Position numbers and translations under genes: made by a program. The notes under the pieces were generated by a model. That model did no database searches, was not told the DNA's origin, and worked only from the letters and a program-made list of their open reading frames with translations. A stretch of DNA of 64,000 bases from Muribaculaceae bacterium (lineage in GTDB: Bacteria > Bacteroidota > Bacteroidia > Bacteroidales > Muribaculaceae), in NCBI GenBank assembly GCA_017473615.1, contig JAFUKL010000017.1, forward strand, positions 1-64,000, given 5' to 3'. Positions 27,995 to 36,479 of the stretch are shown piece after piece. Each line of letters begins with the position of its first letter. Position 1 is the stretch's first letter.

Positions 27995-29281
27995 GTGGAG
28001 AAACTAATGCAATATATATGGCAGCACAGATTGTGGAGTCTGACGGCAATGCAAACCGTAGACGGGCGCAAGATACGCATCATAGATCCGGGTACGCTCA
28101 ACACCGATGCCGGTCCCGATTTTTTCAATGCAAAAATCGAAATTGACGGTAAGCTATGGGCAGGTAATGTAGAGATTCACACCCGTGCAAGCGACTGGAA
28201 ACGTCACCATCACGACTGCGACACCGCATACGACTCCGTCATACTGCACGTAGTCGAAAAGGATGATGCTCCCGTATATCGTACCAACGGAGAATTGATA
28301 CCGCAAATGATTCTCAATTATTCACATGATTTCTCAACTAAATACACCGAATTAGTCAACTCGATTTCAAGCCTGCCATGCGCAACACAACTGAAAGAAA
28401 CTTCGCCATTGACTATAGCAGAATGGATGCAGACACTCGCATTTGAAAGGCTGCAATCCAAATCGAAACGCATAAAGGCTCTCTATGATTCTTTCTGCGG
28501 CAGCTGGGAGGATATTTGTTACGTGACACTTTCCCGAAATCTCGGTTTCGGAATAAACAATGACGCATTTGAACGATTGGCACGCTGCACTCCGCTACGC
28601 CTGTTGCATAAGCACTGCGATTCACTGCTGCAAATCGAGGCTCTGCTGTTCGGTCAGGCAGGTATGCTCGATGAAAACAACCATAAACACGACGCATATT
28701 ACCGACAGCTATGCAGGGAATACTCATTCCTTGCCAATAAGTTCTCTCTCACTCCGATGAACGCCGAGGCTTGGAAATCATTCCGCATACGTCCGCAGAA
28801 TTTCCCACATCGACGCATTGCAATGCTGGCTCAATACATACTTGACGGTTTCCGCCTGATGGAAAGCATTCTCAACGTAAAAGACGAAAAAGAATTAAGG
28901 GAACTGTTCTCTGTGGAACTAAGCGGATACTGGGCTGTACATTATTCATTCGGAGATGCATCTTCACGCTCACAAAAAGCACTTGGCAACTCTTCGATAG
29001 ACATTATACTCATCAACACCGTGGCACCGCTATATTACGCATACGCCGAAATCACCGGCAACCCCGATACAGCCGACAAAGCCGTGTCTTTGCTTGAATC
29101 GCTTCGACCGGAACGAAATTCGATCGTAGAGACATTTACTCGTGCAGGGGTGAAATGTGGTGATGCCCTCTCCTCTCAAGCACTCATACAAGCAAAAAAG
29201 GAATACTGCGATGCCCGAAAATGTCTATATTGTACCATCGGACATAAACTACTGTCAACAGCAGCCGTAAAGAATGCTTAA
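27995..29281 (+). CDS. DUF2851 family protein
   Basis: The ~428-residue Bacteroidetes-specific protein has the DUF2851 opening, MQYIWQHRLW ... GRKIRIIDPGTLNTDAGPDF, then NAKIEIDGKLWAGNVEIH and RASDWKRHHHD. A C-terminal half holds KAGDALSSQALIQAKKEYC-like text and a Cys pair (CDARKCLYC). The frame opens at a TTG (27971); GTG at 27995, giving MEKLMQYIWQH, is the more family-like start. The HxxxH/Asp pattern hints at a metal- or nuclease-type site, but no activity is established for the family. No Sec signal is seen, so it is cytoplasmic. Confidence 0.85.
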   Translation: MEKLMQYIWQHRLWSLTAMQTVDGRKIRIIDPGTLNTDAGPDFFNAKIEIDGKLWAGNVEIHTRASDWKRHHHDCDTAYDSVILHVVEKDDAPVYRTNGELIPQMILNYSHDFSTKYTELVNSISSLPCATQLKETSPLTIAEWMQTLAFERLQSKSKRIKALYDSFCGSWEDICYVTLSRNLGFGINNDAFERLARCTPLRLLHKHCDSLLQIEALLFGQAGMLDENNHKHDAYYRQLCREYSFLANKFSLTPMNAEAWKSFRIRPQNFPHRRIAMLAQYILDGFRLMESILNVKDEKELRELFSVELSGYWAVHYSFGDASSRSQKALGNSSIDIILINTVAPLYYAYAEITGNPDTADKAVSLLESLRPERNSIVETFTRAGVKCGDALSSQALIQAKKEYCDARKCLYCTIGHKLLSTAAVKNA

Positions 29282-29357
29282 CCTGCAAAAATTAGTCTGT
29301 TTTTACCCTTAACAGGTCAGTTTGACACCCATTGAACCTCTGCAAGCTTTTTCTCGT

Positions 29358-29365
29358 TATTTTTG
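29358..29365 (+). promoter_or_regulatory. -7 element of the PCMD gene
   Basis: TATTTTTG, 28 nt before the ATG at 29394; the upstream TTG is at non-ideal spacing. Confidence 0.5.
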
Positions 29366-29393
29366 TATACAGAATTAACAAGAAACAGCAAAC

Positions 29394-30359
29394 ATGAAAC
29401 CATTGCATTTGTTTTTTATCACATCAGCCCTCGTTTCATCACAAACTGTACTTCACGCAGAAAGCAAAGAGGGTATCGCATACGGTGATTTCAATTCATG
29501 GATAATCAGAGAAATCAAAGAATCTTCTATCATAGGCGGCAATACAAAAACGCTGTATGAAATAGGCCCCGACAAGACCATTCAAGGAGACATCCCCTAC
29601 ACTAACGAAGGCGGCTCACCGTGGGCTACTTCAAATGTAATGGCTAAGGTAGTAGGTATCACCAAATGCAGCAATGCCGTATTTCGGGACACTCGCACTC
29701 AGGGCGACCATTGCGTGAAAATGACAACCATTTTGGAAAGTGTTAAAGCCTTGGGCATCATAAACATGAAAGTTTTGGTTTCAGGCAGCATATTCTTAGG
29801 TGAAATGTTTGAGCCTATATCAAGCACCAAAAGCCCGTATAGCAAGATGGAAATGGGTATACCGTTTACCAAACGTCCCACAAACCTTGTCTTCGACTAC
29901 AAAGTATCCGTTCCCGAAAATAATAAGATGATATATTCCAGCGGTTTCGGCTCACAGAAAAAACTTGACACACCCGATAATGCCGAAGTGTTCATAATAT
30001 TGCAAAGGCGTTGGGAAGATGCCGACGGTAACATCCATGCCAAACGAGTAGGTACAGGACGACAAAGGTATTCACAATCCACACAGGGATGGGTAAATTC
30101 ACATAAATTACCTATATGGTACGGAGACATAACCAAGCGTGACGACTTCAAGTCATATATGGATCTCATCCCGAAAGAAAAATCCTACTATGCCCGCAAC
30201 AGCAAAGGCAAAATGATGCCCGTAGTGGAAGAGGGCTGGGATGATGCCGAGGCAACACCTACCCACATGCTGATTATGGCATCCTCAGGATGCGGAACAG
30301 CCTATACCGGAACGGTGGGTATGACCCTTTGGCTTGATAATATAGCATTGGAATACTGA
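29394..30359 (+). CDS. exported PCMD-domain protein (putative carbohydrate metabolism domain)
   Basis: The 321-residue protein has a signal peptide (about 1-22, ending LHA). One PCMD-type beta-sandwich follows, starting GIAYGDFNSWIIREIKESSI and including SGSIFLGEMFEP, FDYKVSVPENNKM, EVFIILQRRWEDADGN and the terminal MTLWLDNIALEY. PCMD domains are common in Bacteroidetes surface proteins from glycan-utilisation loci and are thought to bind or process carbohydrate. No SusC/D genes are nearby, so this is a stand-alone copy. Confidence 0.75.
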   Translation: MKPLHLFFITSALVSSQTVLHAESKEGIAYGDFNSWIIREIKESSIIGGNTKTLYEIGPDKTIQGDIPYTNEGGSPWATSNVMAKVVGITKCSNAVFRDTRTQGDHCVKMTTILESVKALGIINMKVLVSGSIFLGEMFEPISSTKSPYSKMEMGIPFTKRPTNLVFDYKVSVPENNKMIYSSGFGSQKKLDTPDNAEVFIILQRRWEDADGNIHAKRVGTGRQRYSQSTQGWVNSHKLPIWYGDITKRDDFKSYMDLIPKEKSYYARNSKGKMMPVVEEGWDDAEATPTHMLIMASSGCGTAYTGTVGMTLWLDNIALEY

Positions 30360-30369
30360 CCACTCTGCG

Positions 30370-31287
30370 CTATTTCACCAAATTACGGAAACGCAAAGGT
30401 ATAGGAGTGGAAAAGTTCATCTCACGACGGGTTATCGGATGAACGAAACGCAACGTCTGTGCATGTAAAGCAAGGCGATTTATAGGACTGTGTTTAGCTC
30501 CATACTTTCGGTCTCCGGCTATAGGATGCCCCAAGTCTTTCATGTGGACGCGTATCTGATTCTTTCTGCCGGTGTCAAGTTCCACCTCCATGAGTGAATA
30601 TCCGCCTCCGCTTTTCAGACATTTATACCGCGTCACGGCAAGCTGTCCTTTGCTCGGATCATCGATTGAGTATACCTCATACTGCGAATTTTCGGCAAGA
30701 TAGCTCTTTATAACACCCTCTTTTTGTTCGACCAAGCCCTCCACAACAGCTACATATTTACGATTAATCACCATATTGTTCCAGTTGTGCTGCATCTGTT
30801 CTTTAGCCTCCATTGTTTTCGCCATCATCATCAATCCCGATGTGTCACGGTCAAGACGATGCACAATGAAAACCTTGGCATTAGGATTACTGTACTTCAC
30901 ATATTCCCGCATGATGCTATAGGCTGTGCCATCCTTCTTGGTATCGGTTCCCATAGACAACAATCCATAGCCTTTATTGATTACCAAAATATGCTCATCC
31001 TCATAAACCAATTCGACACGAGGATTCTTGAACACTTTAAAAGATTGGTCAAAATTCACCGAGAACTTATCACCCACATGCAATTCGGCATCATATTTTG
31101 TGGTAGGCATATTATTAACAGCAAACTGGTTATGACGCAGCATGGATTTCAATTTAGTCAGCGTGTGGTCTCTCAAGAAGCCGGCAGCCACTTCCAATAT
31201 CTGCCCTTCCTGCTTAACTTCCCAAGTCTTAATATTATCGGGACGATTATCACGCCTATTGTTGTTATGATTGCTCGGTTGTCTCAT
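30370..31287 (-). CDS. RluA-family pseudouridine synthase
   Basis: The 305-residue enzyme isomerises uridine to pseudouridine in rRNA or tRNA. It has an N-terminal S4-like part (FLRDHTLTKLKSMLRHNQFAVN). The catalytic domain shows VINKGYGLLSM, the active-site HRLDRDTSGLMMMAK (catalytic Asp in RLDRDTSG), a KNQIRVHMKDLGHPIAGDRK motif and LALHAQTLRFVHP. It belongs to the RluC/RluD group; the exact target is not decidable. The -7 box TAATTTTG is at 31305-31312 (minus). Confidence 0.92.
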   Translation of the reverse strand: MRQPSNHNNNRRDNRPDNIKTWEVKQEGQILEVAAGFLRDHTLTKLKSMLRHNQFAVNNMPTTKYDAELHVGDKFSVNFDQSFKVFKNPRVELVYEDEHILVINKGYGLLSMGTDTKKDGTAYSIMREYVKYSNPNAKVFIVHRLDRDTSGLMMMAKTMEAKEQMQHNWNNMVINRKYVAVVEGLVEQKEGVIKSYLAENSQYEVYSIDDPSKGQLAVTRYKCLKSGGGYSLMEVELDTGRKNQIRVHMKDLGHPIAGDRKYGAKHSPINRLALHAQTLRFVHPITRREMNFSTPIPLRFRNLVK

Positions 31288-31304
31288 AAATATCTTATTT
31301 TCCG

Positions 31305-31312
31305 CAAAATTA
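31305..31312 (-). promoter_or_regulatory. -7 element of the pseudouridine synthase gene
   Basis: The minus strand reads TAATTTTG, 18 nt before the ATG at 31287. Confidence 0.55.
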
Positions 31313-31341
31313 GGCTAAATTTTCGATATTACGAAGAAAAA

Positions 31342-31375
31342 ATGCTCCCCGCAGTAAATTTACCGCAGGGAGCAT
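31342..31375 (-). terminator. terminator of the large secreted-protein gene
   Basis: ATGCTCCC(c)GC...GC(a)GGGAGCAT forms a strong stem. On the minus strand it is followed by a T-rich run, 57 nt past the stop at 31432. Confidence 0.85.
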
Positions 31376-31431
31376 CCCATTAACCGTTAATACTTAACGA
31401 ATGATTTATGAAACTACTTAGATTTATCTTT

Positions 31432-33696
31432 TTATAAGACTACTTTTACAGCCTTTCCGCCTTGACGCTTGATGAAGATACCGTTTTCAGGATTTACCAC
31501 CTTCACACCCTGCAGATTGAAATACTCTACCGGAGCTTCAGCGTCAACACCCACTTCTTCGATTGCAGAAGAACCCTCAAGAACGTATTCTGTAGAATTC
31601 TTCAAACCTGCAACACCGAAATATTTGATAATATCACCGTTTATAATAACTTTCTTCCCTATATTAGTAGGATTATCCACCAAATTCAAACCGGCACGAA
31701 CCGTTCCGGCAGGCAATTGAACAGGAATACAAGATGCAACCTCGGTACAATCTGCAGCATCGGCGATGATAAGATTAGACGCGACAGCACCTTCTGCCGT
31801 AAATACCGGATTCACTAAAGAACCATTTAAGCAACCTACGATATAACCTGTTACCCATGCAGCCTTTTGCTCACCGTCAACGTATGCAGCCATAGCCTCT
31901 GCTACTGTTATAGGAGCATCCTTTGTTCCAAGGGTTTCTGGAACTTCAGGAATTTCAGGAACTGCATTGAATAAGAAATCATCAACACACCAAGTTGCCG
32001 AAGCAGTTGCAGGTGCTACATAATGGAATGCTACATATACGACATTACCGTATGTGCTTAGGTCAATATCACCTGATTCAGCCCATTCAGAATAACCACT
32101 TTCAGGAGCAACAGCCAATGTTGCGTTAAGTTCGGTTTTTACGGTTGCTTTTGCAGGATCCGCATTATCAAGCACATAAACTTTGAATTGAGTGTCGGTT
32201 GAACTATATGCGTTTACTTGAGTTTTAAAAGAAACTGTTTTCTTTTCAGCATCTTTCACATTAAGAGCCGGTGAAATGAACCATGCTTCTACAGGAACAA
32301 CAGTAGCCTTATAAGCACTCATTGCCGCATAATAATTACTATTATAAGAACCTGCATACCAATTAACATCACCCGAAACTGTCACTGAAGTCCAATTTGC
32401 TGGAAGTGCTGAACTGAATTCTTCATTAACCGAACTTTCTCCCGTAATACCTGAAGCGTCTGCCACTGTTACCGATGTAGGTTGCAATTGAGCATTACCA
32501 TTATATGAAGATATGAAACCTTCTACATTGTAAGTAACGCCTTCTGCAAGTCCTTCAATAGTTATATTGAACTGGTTATAAGCGGCAAAAGTATTAGTGC
32601 CGTCAGATACTGTATAATTCTTTGTTTTACCTTCATCAAGAGTGAAATATACACCTTCCAATTTCACATAATCAAGGAATGAGCAAGCAGCAAGGTCAGC
32701 AACCGATTTTACTACAGGAGCAACTGCTGTTCCGGCAACACCGGCTGTAAATGAATCAGCATTAGGAGAAAGTTGTATATTTCCGCCATATTGTCCCACT
32801 GTTCCGCGAACACCGGCTGCAATAACATCACCATTATTATAAGTCTGTCCCACATTGCCATACACCAACATTGCACCACTATCATCTTTCACGATAAGGT
32901 TGTTGCCGTTTTGATAAACAGCAGTCAACGCTCCGGTGAATTTAGCAGCCTGACCTTTTGACAAGCCGTTAAATGCAGCGATATTGGCAAGAGGCGCAGT
33001 GAAATTGAATGTTGCCGATGCAGCTTCTGATACAGTAGAACCGTCAGAAGCCCAAGCATAAACAGTAGTATTGCTTGTCACATTCAATGTTTCTCCGGTA
33101 TATTCGTTAGCGCTATCCAAATTATCACTGTTTAAAGCATAATACAAGTCCTGACCTGCTGCTCCGGTAATGGTGACACCAACTTCGTCCCCTTCTACAT
33201 ATTCTCCACCATTAGGCGTAATTGTAGGAGCAAGAACTGCACCATCAGCGGCAGTTGTGATTTCAATAGACTTGATACGCAATTGAGAACCTACTGCATC
33301 AAATGCTACCTGAGTTGCAGCACCTTCCCAAGCTACTGTATAAGCTGTTGCATCCACAGTTATTGTTCCGGCAGGAGTTGCTGTCGGTTCTTTACAATAG
33401 CTCGACCCGGTACAATTCAAAACAATTTTCACGATAGATTCTGCATTGCTTGCAGCCGGCGCAATTATCAGTCTTGCACTTTTATAGACACGAATATGGT
33501 CAGACTTAGGCTCAATACAATCAGATGTTGAGTTTGCCTTTTCGTATGTCACAGTCCACCCATCAATAGTGGTTGTGTAGCTGTTAACGTCACCTGTCCA
33601 TGTTGACGCACTTGCATTTGTTGTCAATGTGTAAGTTCCGGCATAAGCCACAACTGCCATCACCAACGAAAGCATTGTAAGTAAAAATTTCTTCAT
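31432..33696 (-). CDS. large multidomain secreted protein with shared C-terminal tail
   Basis: The 754-residue protein has a signal peptide (about 1-19, VVAYAG). Domains in order are: an N-terminal beta domain (20-150); a chitobiase C-terminal-like segment (about 155-230; TITPNGGEYVEGDEVGVTI ... YYALN); an OB-fold, DUF5689-like domain (about 235-320; AKFTGALTAVYQNGNNLIVK); a second OB-like repeat (about 330-415); a choice-of-anchor-J-like domain (about 420-580; EEFSSALPANW ... WCVDDFLF); and a DUF6359-like domain (about 590-715; DAPITVAEAMAAY ... WVTGYIVG). The tail is APVEYFNLQGVKV ... GIFIKRQGGK..KVVL. No enzyme motif is apparent. It is probably exported and surface-attached. The promoter -7 box TATCTTTG is at 33821-33828 (minus), leaving a ~120-nt leader. 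Confidence 0.75.
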   Translation of the reverse strand: MKKFLLTMLSLVMAVVAYAGTYTLTTNASASTWTGDVNSYTTTIDGWTVTYEKANSTSDCIEPKSDHIRVYKSARLIIAPAASNAESIVKIVLNCTGSSYCKEPTATPAGTITVDATAYTVAWEGAATQVAFDAVGSQLRIKSIEITTAADGAVLAPTITPNGGEYVEGDEVGVTITGAAGQDLYYALNSDNLDSANEYTGETLNVTSNTTVYAWASDGSTVSEAASATFNFTAPLANIAAFNGLSKGQAAKFTGALTAVYQNGNNLIVKDDSGAMLVYGNVGQTYNNGDVIAAGVRGTVGQYGGNIQLSPNADSFTAGVAGTAVAPVVKSVADLAACSFLDYVKLEGVYFTLDEGKTKNYTVSDGTNTFAAYNQFNITIEGLAEGVTYNVEGFISSYNGNAQLQPTSVTVADASGITGESSVNEEFSSALPANWTSVTVSGDVNWYAGSYNSNYYAAMSAYKATVVPVEAWFISPALNVKDAEKKTVSFKTQVNAYSSTDTQFKVYVLDNADPAKATVKTELNATLAVAPESGYSEWAESGDIDLSTYGNVVYVAFHYVAPATASATWCVDDFLFNAVPEIPEVPETLGTKDAPITVAEAMAAYVDGEQKAAWVTGYIVGCLNGSLVNPVFTAEGAVASNLIIADAADCTEVASCIPVQLPAGTVRAGLNLVDNPTNIGKKVIINGDIIKYFGVAGLKNSTEYVLEGSSAIEEVGVDAEAPVEYFNLQGVKVVNPENGIFIKRQGGKAVKVVL

Positions 33697-33858
33697 AAAT
33701 TATTAATTTTATTGATTAGTGATTATTTTGTTTTCGGTTCTCTATCTTTTTGCAACAAGTTAAGCCTAAAATATTTAAACGCTCATAACGTCTCACATTT
33801 TTGCACAACAAATATCGATACAAAGATAAAAATTATTCTGAAAACTAATATAAAAACT

Positions 33859-33919
33859 ATAAGAATCTGTTTAAATTTTATTTTGAAAATATTTTAAGGA
33901 ATATTCTCGAATAGATTTT
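33859..33919 (+). repeat. diverged copy of MITE-like repeat end
   Basis: ATAAGAATCTGTTTAAATTT and the following ~40 bases resemble the reverse complement of the right end of the element at 60646-60848 (aligned by eye through 'GGATTTT' / 'AGATTTT'), with scattered differences. Confidence 0.6.
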
Positions 33920-33972
33920 CCCCATTTTCTTTTAAACCTGTATTACGCCCCGACTTAGTGGAGGAAATTAAA

Positions 33973-33999
33973 AAAAGCTTTCTGTCACAGAAAGCTTTT
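33973..33999 (-). terminator. terminator of the NlpC/P60 gene
   Basis: AAAAGCTTTCTG / CAGAAAGCTTTT is a perfect 12-bp stem with a TCA loop, about 35 nt past the stop at 34035. Confidence 0.85.
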
Positions 34000-34034
34000 C
34001 CATTGTTGAGAGATATTATGATAATGTGTTAATG

Positions 34035-34667
34035 TTATTTTAACCAACTTATTGTATCTGAAGGCGCAGCCAAACCGAAATCAAAAATCAAGCCTGCACC
34101 GAACGCCTCCTCTTTATTTTCTATCACTCGACAAGCACTTACATACCGCTTGTCATAGTAATTCTCGGTGGATTTACTCACCACCACTCCTTGCGAACTG
34201 CTCGCATGGATAAATTCAAACGTCTCCGCATCGTTATCAGCCTTAGTAACTATACCCACATGACCTATGCGAGAACCTCCGGCTCTACGACCGTTAAAAA
34301 AAACCAAGTCCCCGGGTTGCAATTCATTCTTCGCAATCACTTTGCCGTTCTTGACTTGCTCTCTTGATGTGCGGTTCAATTTGTAACCGAACTTGGAAAA
34401 GACATAGCTTGTAAATCCCGAACAATCAAAACGGTTAGGTCCCGTTGCACCAAAGCGATACCGTGTGCCCTTAAACTTAGATGCATAATCGAGAATATCG
34501 GCAATTTCTTTATCAAGTTCATCACCGTTAAACAAAGTAGAGTTCTTTATCTGCTCTTTGATATTACCGTGTTTCTTAACAGGTAACTGTGCATCGACAT
34601 CTACAGAAAAAGTCATGGAGACGATAGCCACCATCACAGACAATAATATTCTCCTGCAACATGTCAT
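34035..34667 (-). CDS. exported NlpC/P60 (C40) peptidoglycan endopeptidase
   Basis: The 210-residue protein has a signal peptide (about 1-26, VDVDAQ). The NlpC/P60 domain (about 60-190) shows a catalytic Cys in RFDCSGFTSYVF, GDLVFFNGRRAGG and the catalytic His in IGHVGIVTK, with a third polar residue in EFIHASSS. Such enzymes cut D-gamma-Glu-diamino-acid bonds in wall peptides. The promoter has TTTG (34771-34774), 20 nt, TATCTTTG (34743-34750) on the minus strand. Confidence 0.92.
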   Translation of the reverse strand: MTCCRRILLSVMVAIVSMTFSVDVDAQLPVKKHGNIKEQIKNSTLFNGDELDKEIADILDYASKFKGTRYRFGATGPNRFDCSGFTSYVFSKFGYKLNRTSREQVKNGKVIAKNELQPGDLVFFNGRRAGGSRIGHVGIVTKADNDAETFEFIHASSSQGVVVSKSTENYYDKRYVSACRVIENKEEAFGAGLIFDFGLAAPSDTISWLK

Positions 34668-35074
34668 AATTCAACTCAACTTTTTTCTTCGGCAAACACT
34701 TCTATAAAACATATATTACTATGCTTTGTCATAGATGTGTCACAAAGATAAATATTCACATGAGAATCAACAAACATTTTAAACATTTATAAACATATCT
34801 ACAACAAACACAACCCGCCGATAACACCCTGCAAAACAATAAATAAAACAATGCAATGCATCATAACGACAGCTCAATAATTAAATATAATTAACATATT
34901 AATCCTTAGAGCATTCCAAATATTTTAATATTTCAATTATCTCAAATGTTAAAATTTAACATTCTGTTTGAAAATTCAAAAAACAACTTCTTAATAAAAG
35001 ATTGACGGCGACACCCCAAAGGCGTATCGCCGTCATCAAGATTTATATAGTCCACTCCTCATTCTCCGGCGGAT
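34668..35074. other. AT-rich intergenic region
   Basis: This 407-bp stretch contains the NlpC/P60 promoter (34743-34774, minus) and the frr terminator (35004-35034). The very AT-rich remainder shows no coding or structural signal I can support. Confidence 0.6.
35004..35034 (-). terminator. terminator of pyrH-frr
   Basis: GACGGCGA / TCGCCGTC stem with a 15-nt loop, followed on the minus strand by a T-rich tail, 41 nt past the frr stop. Confidence 0.85.
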
Positions 35075-35635
35075 TTACACCGTGAGAATTTCTTTCTCCT
35101 TAGCTGCGAAGATTTCATCAATCTTCTTCATGTATTTGTCGTGCATTTTTTGCACCTTATCTTCACCATCTTTTGAAACGTCTTCCGGCATACCGTTCTT
35201 AACAGCCTTCTTTAATCCTTCAATTGCATCGCGGCGAGCGTTACGAACAGAAATTTTAGCCTGTTCCGCCTCATTTTTAGACTGCTTTACCAAAGCCTTG
35301 CGGCGTTCCTCAGTCAATGGAGGAATGCAAAGACGTATCACCTCACCATTATTCTCGGGCGTTATTCCCAATTCAGAGTTGATAATAGCTTTTTCTATTT
35401 CTCTAAACATAGCTTTCTCCCAAGGAGTAATAGCTATAGTGCGTGCATCGGGAACCGATACGTTCGCCACATTGCTGATAGGTACGCTGCTACCGTAGTA
35501 TTCAACACGTATGCCGTCAAGAATCTTAGCGTTAGCCTTGCCTGCGCGAATGTGTGCCAATGCTTCGTCAAGGTATTCGACTGCAAGATCCATTTTTTCT
35601 TCGGCGGGGTTTAAAAAATCTTTAACTTCGCTCAT
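35075..35635 (-). CDS. frr: ribosome recycling factor
   Basis: The 186-residue tRNA-mimic splits post-termination ribosomes together with EF-G. It has the normal two-domain family features: [21 protein letters not shown] near the start (split motif), [16 protein letters not shown], and the C-terminal helix with [19 protein letters not shown]. It is co-transcribed with pyrH (30-bp gap), the common bacterial order. Confidence 0.97.
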   Translation of the reverse strand: MSEVKDFLNPAEEKMDLAVEYLDEALAHIRAGKANAKILDGIRVEYYGSSVPISNVANVSVPDARTIAITPWEKAMFREIEKAIINSELGITPENNGEVIRLCIPPLTEERRKALVKQSKNEAEQAKISVRNARRDAIEGLKKAVKNGMPEDVSKDGEDKVQKMHDKYMKKIDEIFAAKEKEILTV

Positions 35636-35665
35636 AGTATATAGTTTTTATTATTAATATTCCGT

Positions 35666-36376
35666 TTAATACACAAGTGTACCTATAGGCTCGCCGTCAA
35701 ATACTTTCTTCAAGTTGCCTTTAGTATCCATGTCAAAAACGATGATAGGCAGTTTGTTTTCCTTGCACATTGCAGTTGCTGTCAAGTCCATGACTTTCAA
35801 ACCTCGGGTATATACTTCGTCGTAAGATATTTTGTCAAACTTGGTAGCGGTGGGATCTTTCTCCGGGTCGGCGGTATAGATGCCGTCCACGCGAGTTCCT
35901 TTAAGCATTACATCGGCTTCGATTTCTATTCCGCGAAGAGAAGAACCCGTGTCAGTCGTGAAGAATGGATTCCCCGTGCCGCCTGCCATGATTGCCACTT
36001 TGCCAGCTTTCATTGCGTCGATAGCCTTCCACTTGCTGTAATGTTCGCCTATAGGGAACATGTTGATAGCAGTGAAAACCTGTGCCGGCTGTCCTACGGT
36101 TTCAAGTGCAGAACTAAGAGCAAGAGAGTTAATGACAGTGGCAAGCATACCCATCTGGTCTCCTTTTACACGGTCGACACCCTTAGCCGCTCCCGACAGT
36201 CCGCGAAAAATGTTTCCGCCACCTATCACGATGCCGATTTCCACACCGCTTTGTGCAATTTCCTTTATCTGCTCGGCATAGTCGTTTACACGTTGAGCAT
36301 CAATGCCATATCCTTGAGCTCCCATGAGCGATTCTCCGCTCAGTTTGAGTAAAATTCTCTTGTACTTTTGTCCCAT
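35666..36376 (-). CDS. pyrH: UMP kinase
   Basis: The 236-residue hexameric UMP kinase of the amino-acid-kinase fold makes UDP from UMP and ATP. It shows RILLKLSGESLMG, GIVIGGGNIFRG, KGDQMGMLATVINSLAL and AGGTGNPFFTTDT. The promoter on the minus strand is exact: TTTG (36420-36423), 19 nt, TAAATTTG (36393-36400), only 16 nt before the ATG. It is first of the pyrH-frr pair. Confidence 0.97.
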   Translation of the reverse strand: MGQKYKRILLKLSGESLMGAQGYGIDAQRVNDYAEQIKEIAQSGVEIGIVIGGGNIFRGLSGAAKGVDRVKGDQMGMLATVINSLALSSALETVGQPAQVFTAINMFPIGEHYSKWKAIDAMKAGKVAIMAGGTGNPFFTTDTGSSLRGIEIEADVMLKGTRVDGIYTADPEKDPTATKFDKISYDEVYTRGLKVMDLTATAMCKENKLPIIVFDMDTKGNLKKVFDGEPIGTLVY

Positions 36377-36392
36377 TTTAGTAATGTTTTCA

Positions 36393-36423
36393 CAAATTTA
36401 GTTTCTTTGCTGTAAAAAACAAA
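36393..36423 (-). promoter_or_regulatory. pyrH promoter
   Basis: TTTG, a 19-nt spacer and TAAATTTG on the minus strand match the Bacteroidetes consensus. Confidence 0.75.
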
Positions 36424-36442
36424 ATTATTCAAGAAGATTACT

Positions 36443-36450
36443 TATTTTTG
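36443..36450 (+). promoter_or_regulatory. -7 element of the DUF89 gene
   Basis: TATTTTTG, 29 nt before the ATG at 36480. Confidence 0.5.
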
Positions 36451-36479
36451 TTATTCAAAATATTACTGATAAAACAAGA

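Larger units (their letters stand above)
33697..34034. other. intergenic region with promoter, repeat remnant and terminator
   Basis: The 338-bp gap holds the -7 box TATCTTTG (33821-33828, minus) for the secreted protein, a diverged copy of the dispersed repeat end (33859-33919) and the terminator of the NlpC/P60 gene (33973-33999). No gene is seen. Confidence 0.6.
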